Below, in pieces: positions 5,907 through 10,691 of a DNA stretch of 10,691 nucleotides; within the stretch, counting starts at the first letter, position 1; every line of letters starts with the position of its first letter. The notes below the pieces were generated by a model. The model worked only from the letters and a program-made list of their open reading frames with translations. It did not search any database and was not told where the DNA came from. This stretch comes from Candidatus Cloacimonadota bacterium. Its GTDB lineage: Bacteria > Cloacimonadota > Cloacimonadia > Cloacimonadales > TCS61. Location: NCBI GenBank assembly GCA_021108055.1, contig JAIORR010000165.1:1-10691 (forward strand). The letters are read 5' to 3'. The position numbers and the translations under genes are program-made.

Positions 5907-7199
5907 ATGGATAATCCAGAAAATGTTTTAATTATCGGTTCCGGTGTTGCTGGAATGGAAGCAAGTTTGATGCTTTCTAAGGCAGGGAAGAAAGTATATC
6001 TCGTTGAAAATCTTCCCATAATTGGCGGGAAGATAATCAAGAATGAAGAATCATTTCCCAATATGGATTGCTCTACCTGCCTTGTTGCACCGATCCAGCA
6101 GGAGATACTTCAGGATGCCAATATTGAAGTTCTGACCTTGAGCACTGTAGAAAAAGTAACCGGTAAACCGGGAGATTTTAAAGTCACTGTCAGGAAGAAA
6201 GCACGATATGTGAGTCTGGAAGCCTGTCTTGGCTGTGGAGCTTGTTACCCGGTCTGTCCTGTTGTTCTTAAAAATGAATGGGAAGAAAATCTGATGGATA
6301 AAAAGGCAATTTATGTTCCCTGTTCCGGTTCACTACCCAATGTTCCTGCGATCGATGCTTCTGAGTGTCTTCACCTTAATGGAAAGGATAAAAGCTGTAA
6401 TAAATGCGTGGAAGCCTGTATGTTTGGTGCAATAGAGTTTTCCCAGAAAGATGAAGAGATCAAACTCGATGTTACCGGAATAATCGTTGCCACAGGCTTT
6501 GAATTGTTCAATGTGCAGGAATTAGAAAATCTTGGTTACGGGAAATACCCTGGAGTTTATACTGCATTTGAATTTGAAAGATTATTTGCTTCAAACGGAC
6601 CTACAGAAGGAAAGCTTTTCCTTCGTGATTCGGAAAAGACTCCGGACTCGGTTGCTATCGTTCATTGCGTTGGCAGAGATGAAGTAGGATATTGCTCTAA
6701 TGTTTGCTGTATGTCTTCTTCCAAACACGCCCGTTTTATAAAACATAATTTACACGATGCAAAAATCTATAATATTTATTCTGATATTTGCCTGACAGAT
6801 AAATCATATCAAAAATTCTTTGATGAAACAAAATCACACGATTCGGAATTCATTTTCCAGTCTGATAGAAAAAAGATGAACATTACAAAAAAAGACGGGA
6901 AATTGGAAGTTTCCTATTTTAATGGAAAAGAAACGAAAGAATCGATCCTGGTTGAAATGGTGATCCTGGCAAATGCTCTGCGACCTTCTAATACGATCGA
7001 AGAATTGTCAAAAGCATTAGAAATAAAACGTGACTCTTTTGGATTTATAGAAACCGAGCCTTCAAATCTCGGTTCTGTAGAAACTTCCAGACCCGGAGTT
7101 TTTGTGGCAGGATGTGCTGAAGGACCCAAAGATATTCAGGGTTCAGTAATACAATCGGAAGCTGCAGTGGCAGGAATTTTATCGCTGCTTGATCAGTAA
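5907..7199 (+). CDS. HdrA-like FAD and iron-sulfur flavoprotein, short form
   Basis: This 430-residue cytoplasmic protein belongs to the HdrA/QmoA-like group. It binds FAD through a Rossmann motif GSGVAG (residues 11-16) followed by LVENLPIIGGK. Next comes the HdrA cluster segment FPNMDCSTCLVAP (Cys55, Cys58), then an inserted ferredoxin-like domain with Cys107-x2-Cys-x2-Cys-x3-Cys117 and Cys154-x9-Cys-x2-Cys-x3-Cys171. Further on are IIVATGFELF, IVHCVGRDEVGYCSNVCC, and the FAD-closing GVFVAGCAEGPKDIQGSVIQSE. It lacks the roughly 145-residue N-terminal domain and the C-terminal ferredoxin domain of full HdrA (about 650 residues). In length and layout it resembles QmoA. The neighbours, MvhD just upstream and a second HdrA downstream, support a role in electron transfer or flavin-based bifurcation with hydrogenase or formate dehydrogenase. 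An AAGGA ribosome site lies upstream of the ATG. Confidence 0.92.
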   Translation: MDNPENVLIIGSGVAGMEASLMLSKAGKKVYLVENLPIIGGKIIKNEESFPNMDCSTCLVAPIQQEILQDANIEVLTLSTVEKVTGKPGDFKVTVRKKARYVSLEACLGCGACYPVCPVVLKNEWEENLMDKKAIYVPCSGSLPNVPAIDASECLHLNGKDKSCNKCVEACMFGAIEFSQKDEEIKLDVTGIIVATGFELFNVQELENLGYGKYPGVYTAFEFERLFASNGPTEGKLFLRDSEKTPDSVAIVHCVGRDEVGYCSNVCCMSSSKHARFIKHNLHDAKIYNIYSDICLTDKSYQKFFDETKSHDSEFIFQSDRKKMNITKKDGKLEVSYFNGKETKESILVEMVILANALRPSNTIEELSKALEIKRDSFGFIETEPSNLGSVETSRPGVFVAGCAEGPKDIQGSVIQSEAAVAGILSLLDQ

Positions 7200-7201
7200 G
7201 C

Positions 7202-7223
7202 TAAGGAAATAATATGAGTGAAA
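7202..7223 (+). repeat. 22-base direct repeat, upstream copy (orphan hdrA start)
   Basis: This sequence holds AAGGAAAT, an ATG (7214-7216) and AGTGAAA. It matches 7892-7913, the ribosome site and start of the second HdrA, at 21 of 22 positions. Here the ATG opens only MSEIEYPISNKE before a TAA at 7250-7252. It therefore looks like a displaced copy of the hdrA start. Confidence 0.85.
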
Positions 7224-7255
7224 TTGAATACCCAATATCAAACAAGGAATAATGA

Positions 7256-7636
7256 ATGTCGAAGGAAAGAAAATTTGATTTGCAGGATAGATTAATAGAT
7301 TATGCAGTAAGGATTATTAATCTATCTGAAGCTCTGCCGAATACAAAAACAGGTAATCATATTCATTCACAGATATTAAAAAGTGGAACTTCACCAGCAC
7401 CGAATTATGGAGAAGCCCAAAGTGCAGAATCAACAGCAGATTTTATTCATAAGATGAAAATTGCGCTGAAAGAACTTCGGGAAACTGATGTCTGGTTAAA
7501 GATAATTATGCGAGCAAAGTTGATAACTCCAAAAGAAAAACTTTCTCCATTACTCACTGAAACAGATGAGTTAATTTCAATATTTGTTAAAAGCATAGAA
7601 ACTGCTAGGAAAAATGATGAAAAGAATAAAAAATAG
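7256..7636 (+). CDS. Four-helix-bundle protein (23S rRNA intervening-sequence protein family)
   Basis: This 126-residue protein belongs to the family first found encoded in 23S rRNA intervening sequences and now known as free-standing genes in many bacteria. The core signature is visible: FDLQDRLIDYAVRIINLSEALPNTKTG, then QILKSGTSPAPNYGEAQSAES (about residues 41-61), then DFIHKMKIALKELRETDVWLKII (63-85), and a last helix ending in a Lys/Asn-rich tail. No catalytic residues are known and the function is unknown; the fold forms pentameric helical bundles in solved relatives. AAGGAA seven bases upstream serves the ATG. It lies between two hdrA-like genes in the same direction but is framed by a 22-base direct repeat and by AACAAGGAAT phrases (7242-7251, 7676-7685). 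It is therefore probably a passenger cassette, not an Hdr subunit. Confidence 0.88.
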   Translation: MSKERKFDLQDRLIDYAVRIINLSEALPNTKTGNHIHSQILKSGTSPAPNYGEAQSAESTADFIHKMKIALKELRETDVWLKIIMRAKLITPKEKLSPLLTETDELISIFVKSIETARKNDEKNKK

Positions 7637-7903
7637 AAACTTCGAGATTCAGAAAATAAAATGAATATCGAATATCCAACAAGGAATGATGAATTATGAA
7701 TGGACACACCTCCCGGCTAAAGCCGGACTCCTCTCAAGAGGAGATTTTCTCAGTGCTCTCCGTGTGCTCTGTGGTAAAAGAGTCAGTGGTTAGTCTGTGT
7801 AAGTCAGTGGCTATTTTTTGGGACTTCGAGATTCCTTGTTCATCATTGGAAATTCAGATAGACTTGTGTATTCACTTTGAATTTAGCCAATTAAGGAAAT
7901 GAT
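7637..7903. repeat. Repeat-rich gap before the second hdrA
   Basis: No credible gene is present; the one open frame, 7696-7902, is translated repeat. The stretch holds an AACAAGGAAT phrase like the one before the four-helix-bundle gene (7242-7251), ACTTCGAGATTC twice (about 7639-7650 and 7823-7834), the 7704-7751 mosaic repeat, and CTCCGTGTGCTCTGTGGT (7758-7775). A GTCAGTGGTTAGTCTGTGT phrase matches, in inverse, the hypD-hypE gap. Confidence 0.75.
7704..7751 (+). repeat. Mosaic repeat, copy B (inverted relative to 1838-1904)
   Basis: This 48-base element has CCGGCTAAAGCCGG as its core and an outer arm CTCCTCTCAAGAGGAG. Its reverse complement equals 1838-1904 apart from the 19-base palindromic segment present only in the other copy. 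It is directly followed by the CTCCGTGT...CTGTGGT phrase, as its counterpart is in inverse order. Confidence 0.85.
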
Positions 7904-7913
7904 ATGAGTGAAA
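7892..7913 (+). repeat. 22-base direct repeat, downstream copy (ribosome site and start of second hdrA)
   Basis: It contains AAGGAAAT three bases from the ATG at 7904 and the first codons of the second HdrA-like protein. It differs from 7202-7223 at one position (G for A, 7901). The two copies are 690 bases apart. Confidence 0.85.
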
Positions 7914-9534
7914 AAATAGGAATTTATGTTTGTGAATGTGGTCCGAACATTGCTTCAAAAGTCGATATTGAAAAAATAATGGATGAAATTTCCAAACTCG
8001 AAGATTTCAAAGATAAAGAACTTGTAATAAAAAACCACAAACTTCTTTGTTCCAATGAAGGTAAAGAGTTTTTGGAAAAAGAGATAAACGAGAATAAATT
8101 AACCCATCTTGTTTGTGCTGCCTGCTCACCGCGGGATCACGATACCACTTTCATAAATGTTTGCAAGAAAACGCAGTTGAATCCATATTTATATAGGATT
8201 GTGAATATCCGCGAACATTGTGCCTGGATAATTCCCGATAAAGAGGAAGCGACCCGGAAAGCAATTCAATATATCCACGCAGGAATGAACCGCGTTTTAT
8301 ACCAGGATTCGCTTTTTGAAAAGGAATTGGACAGCAATCCGGATGTTCTGGTTATCGGTGGTGGAATTGCCGGAATGGAAGCAGCATTGAACCTTGCCGG
8401 TGAAAAGAGAAAGGTTTTTCTGATCGAAAAAGAAGAAAATCTTGGTGGAAAAGCTGTATTTCTACCGGAACAAAAGATCTCTGATGTTCAAAAAAATAAT
8501 AATATAAAAGTTTTCACTAAGACGGTTCTGGATAAGCTCATCGGTTTTATGGGAAATTTTGAGGTTGTCTTAAAGAGCACAGAAAACCCGGATGAAACAA
8601 CGGAATTATTAGCTGGAGCGGTTGTAGTTGCAACCGGATACGAATTTTTCGATTCAAAGAAACTTCCTGAATTCAAATTTGAAGATAAAGATGATGTTAT
8701 CAATTCTCTAGATGCAGAAAGAATGTTTTCAGAAAATAAGAAGATAACTCTCAAAAATGGAAAAGAACCGAAATCCGTTACTCTGGTTCATTGTGTTGGC
8801 AGGAAAGAAGTTGGATTTTGCAGCAAGATATGCTGTGATTATATGCTCAAAATTTCAAATTATCTTATGGAGCAATCGTCGAATATCAAAGTAACTCATC
8901 TCATCAAATATTTGAATCTTCCATATAAGAACAGTCAGAATTTTTATAATAAGATAAAGGAAAAAGGTGTTGAATTTCTGTAAATGGTACAAAAGTGGAA
9001 TACACTGACATCAATGATAAAAAAGGTAAGCTTGAAAGTGATCTTGTGATTTTGGCTCCTGCAATGATAGCTTCAAAAGATTCTGGAGAACTTGCGGAAT
9101 TGCTGAGTATCGATCTCCACGAGACAGGATATTTCCAGGAAGTTCATCAGAAGATAAATCCGGTTTCAGCCACAACAGACGGGATTTTTATAATCGGTTC
9201 TGCACGAGGGCCAGCCAACATTATCGATGCGATGCAACAGGCAAAAGCAGCTACAGGTAAGATTTTCACGCAGTTAATTCCAGGAGAAAAGATCATTCCC
9301 GAAGTTATGGTTTCTGAAATTCTGGAAGCTTATTGCACTGGTTGTCAAACCTGTTTGCAGGTTTGTGGATACGATGCGATATATTTTGATGATGAGAGAG
9401 GAATATCCGTTGTGAATGAAGCGGTTTGCAGAGGTTGTGGAAATTGCGTGGGCAGTTGTCCTTCCGGTTCCATCAGAACCAAACATTTCACTAATCCGCA
9501 ACTTTACCAGGAAGTGAAGGAAGCGATTAGATGA
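7904..9534 (+). pseudogene. HdrA-like protein with N-terminal domain and C-terminal ferredoxin, interrupted by a frameshift
   Basis: The first frame (7904-8983, 359 residues) starts IGIYVCECGPNI and has LVCAACSPRDHDTTF, PYLYRIVNIREHCAW and the FAD motif GGGIAG (152-157), then VVVATGYEFF and LVHCVGRKEVGFCSKICC. It hits TAA at 8981. The next frame, open from 8974 (8971-8973 is its preceding stop), continues the same family with VNGTKVEYTD, SDLVILAPAM, GIFIIGSARGPANIIDAMQQAKAA and a C-terminal 2x[4Fe-4S] domain (CTGCQTCLQVCG, CRGCGNCVGSCP). A -1 joint near 8980 would give about 543 residues. About ten residues usually found between EFL and VNG are absent, so a real deletion is more likely than one miscalled base. 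The protein also lacks the DCxxC segment and inserted ferredoxin that the short HdrA upstream has. It may be dead, an assembly error, or made as two pieces. Confidence 0.85.
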
Positions 9535-9626
9535 AATATCAAATTACAAAATTCCAAATAACAAATAGCAAATTTCAAATAAATATCAATAAACAAAATT
9601 ACAAATTCGAAACAAGATAAATATCT
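9535..9626. repeat. A-rich repeat before the second four-helix-bundle gene (left arm)
   Basis: Short phrases of the CAAATTACAAAATTCCAAAT type are repeated (CAAATTACA, CAAATAACAAAT, CAAATTTCAAAT, AAAATTACAAAT). A matching sequence in inverse orientation lies after the gene at about 10008-10074, so the two could pair across it. Only a weak ribosome site precedes the ATG at 9627. Confidence 0.7.
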
Positions 9627-9995
9627 ATGAATAATATCAAAAATTCAGAAAAAGTATATAATTTGGAGGAGAGAACATTTCAGTTTAGTAAAAATGTTAG
9701 ATTGTTTATCAAAACTCTTCCAAAGACAATCGCAAATATAGAAGATGGAAAGCAAGTAATCCGGGCTTCAGGTTCTGTAGGAGCAAATTATAGAGAAGCA
9801 AATGAAGCTTTGAGTAAAAAAGATTTTGTGATGAGAATAAAAATTAGTCGCAAAGAAGCAAAGGAAAGTAATTATTGGCTTAGATTGATTAATGAAACAA
9901 ACAATTTAAAAAATGCTGATGATGCTTTGTATTTGATTCAAGAAGCAAATGAGTTGAAAAAGATATTTTCAGCAATTTTAGAGAAATCGAAGTGA
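9627..9995 (+). CDS. Four-helix-bundle protein (23S rRNA intervening-sequence protein family), second copy
   Basis: This 122-residue protein shares the family signature with the gene at 7256-7636: KQVIRASGSVGANYREANEALS (about residues 47-68), then DFVMRIKISRKEAKESNYWLRLI and a last amphipathic helix. By eye it shares only the signature residues with the first copy, so it is a distinct subfamily member, not a recent duplicate. It is helical and soluble, with no enzymatic motif; function unknown. The ATG at 9627 has no clear ribosome site. It sits between the second hdrA-like gene and the FrhB-like gene, flanked by inverted A-rich repeats on both sides (9535-9615, 10008-10074). It is therefore likely to be a mobile or opportunistic passenger, not an Hdr partner. 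Confidence 0.87.
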   Translation: MNNIKNSEKVYNLEERTFQFSKNVRLFIKTLPKTIANIEDGKQVIRASGSVGANYREANEALSKKDFVMRIKISRKEAKESNYWLRLINETNNLKNADDALYLIQEANELKKIFSAILEKSK

Positions 9996-10007
9996 AAAAA
10001 TTAGCTC

Positions 10008-10074
10008 GTTTGTTATTTCATTATTTGTATTTGTGATTTATTTGTTTTTTGGAAATTGTAATTTGTGATTTTAA
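10008..10074. repeat. T-rich repeat after the second four-helix-bundle gene (right arm)
   Basis: Read in reverse complement it gives AATCACAAATTACA, then ATTTCCAAAAAACAAAT and so on. It aligns with the A-rich left arm at 9535-9615, with imperfections. It precedes the FrhB-like ribosome site AGGAG at 10080-10084. Confidence 0.65.
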
Positions 10075-10091
10075 ATGAGAGGAGAGAATTA

Positions 10092-10691
10092 ATGACGAAA
10101 GTTTCTAGTAAAGGAACAAAACTGACATCGGAGAAAGTTCGCAAAGAAATAATGCAGTTTTTCAAGAATGCAATGGAATCAGAACTTATTGACGCTGTGA
10201 TGATGCCGATGCAGGTTCCTTCCAAAGATTCTTATGCCTGGATTCTGATAAAAGATATAGATCATTTGGAAGATATGAATCCGATAGCTCCGATTATGCC
10301 GATCAATGCTGCCAATGCTCTGAAAAGATACACCAGAAAAGGTAAAGGAAAATTTAAGATCGCAGTTCTGATGAGACCTTGCGAAATTCGAGCAACAATC
10401 GAACTCACAAAATTGAAACAGATAGAACTGAAAGATGTGATTTTATTCAGCTATGATTGTGTTGGTGCGCTTCCGATGCAGGATTATATTGCTGATCCTG
10501 AAAATAATGAGAAGAAATTCGATAAAATTTTAGCAGAAAATATTTGGAATTCAGAAGATTTAAAACCTGTCTGCAATATCTGTGATAAATTTTCTTTATC
10601 TGCCAGTGATGTGCATTTTGGTTTGAAAGATAATGAAATAATAATTCTTTCCAACAGCGAAAAAGGTGAAAAACTGCTTTCTGAAAATAAA
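10092..10691 (+). CDS. FrhB/FdhB-like coenzyme F420 hydrogenase/dehydrogenase beta-subunit family protein (N-terminal part)
   Basis: The frame is open to the right edge (200 codons, no stop), so the gene is partial. ATG at 10092 follows AGGAG by seven bases. The reading has the family's N-terminal pattern: VMMPMQVPSKDSYAWIL, a NAANALKRYTRKGKGK segment, then KIAVLMRPCEIRATIELTKL (conserved MRPCEIRA, about residues 98-105), FSYDCVGALPMQDY, and VCNICDKFS, a Cys pair for an iron-sulfur cluster. In methanogens these proteins bind F420 and FAD. In bacteria, homologues beside HdrA and MvhD are thought to pass electrons from ferredoxin, NAD(P)H or formate dehydrogenase, and F420 use should not be assumed. 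It is last in view of the Hdr-like cluster. The substrate-deciding C-terminal part is out of the window. Confidence 0.88.
   Translation, partial: MTKVSSKGTKLTSEKVRKEIMQFFKNAMESELIDAVMMPMQVPSKDSYAWILIKDIDHLEDMNPIAPIMPINAANALKRYTRKGKGKFKIAVLMRPCEIRATIELTKLKQIELKDVILFSYDCVGALPMQDYIADPENNEKKFDKILAENIWNSEDLKPVCNICDKFSLSASDVHFGLKDNEIIILSNSEKGEKLLSENK

Noticed and set aside
7214..7252. A 12-codon open frame as a leader peptide
   Set aside because: It is better explained as the displaced copy of the hdrA start within the 22-base direct repeat. No attenuator hairpin follows.
7696..7902. A 68-codon open frame before the second hdrA
   Set aside because: It translates the mosaic repeat and the CTCCGTGT phrase, has no ribosome site and matches no family pattern.
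8974..8990. Programmed -1 frameshift in the second hdrA
   Set aside because: No X-XXY-YYZ slippery site or following strong stem is visible, and a segment of the protein seems missing at the joint.

Overview
The window is AT-rich bacterial DNA with two gene blocks that point away from each other, separated by about 200 bases. The left block (minus strand) is a [NiFe]-hydrogenase maturation operon in the order hypF, hypC, hypD, hypE, with hypE cut by the window edge. The right block (plus strand) starts with a sulfur-relay pair (a DsrE-like protein and TusA) closed by a strong intrinsic terminator. It continues with an electron-transfer cluster: an MvhD-type iron-sulfur subunit with an in-frame UGA that is very probably selenocysteine, a short HdrA-like flavoprotein, a second HdrA-like protein broken by a frameshift, and an FrhB-like subunit that runs off the right edge. 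Two small four-helix-bundle proteins (23S rRNA intervening-sequence protein family) sit between the Hdr genes.

How the genes fit together: HypF, HypC, HypD and HypE build and insert the Fe(CN)2CO part of a [NiFe] centre. MvhD, HdrA and FrhB-type subunits carry electrons between a hydrogenase or formate dehydrogenase and a flavin-bifurcating or Hdr-type reductase. The combination suggests an anaerobe with an Mvh-Hdr-like or formate-Hdr-like soluble complex. No hydrogenase catalytic subunit, HdrB or HdrC lies in the window. The two HdrA-like proteins are architecturally complementary: the first has the Cys-rich and inserted ferredoxin parts, and the second has the N-terminal domain and C-terminal ferredoxin. 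They may therefore work as a pair. DsrE and TusA are separated from this cluster by the terminator and are probably an independent sulfur-transfer unit.

The most striking non-coding aspect is the density of short repeats. The gaps between hypD and hypE, hypF and hypC, tusA and mvhD, and around both four-helix-bundle genes are filled with palindromic modules and with degenerate phrases of the CTCCGTGTxCTCTGTGGT and CCAAGACAC type. One such palindromic unit lies inside hypF, in frame, adding about 45 residues to its YrdC-like domain. Another pair is an inverted copy that differs by a clean 19-base palindromic indel. A 22-base sequence holding a ribosome site and start codon occurs on both sides of the first four-helix-bundle gene, as if that cassette had entered at the start of the second hdrA.

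Organism: gene content (Hdr/Mvh, a bacterial-style SECIS, rRNA intervening-sequence proteins), low GC and this repeat style suggest an uncultured anaerobe, perhaps of the Cloacimonadota or a related FCB-group lineage. That is an impression, not a demonstrated assignment.
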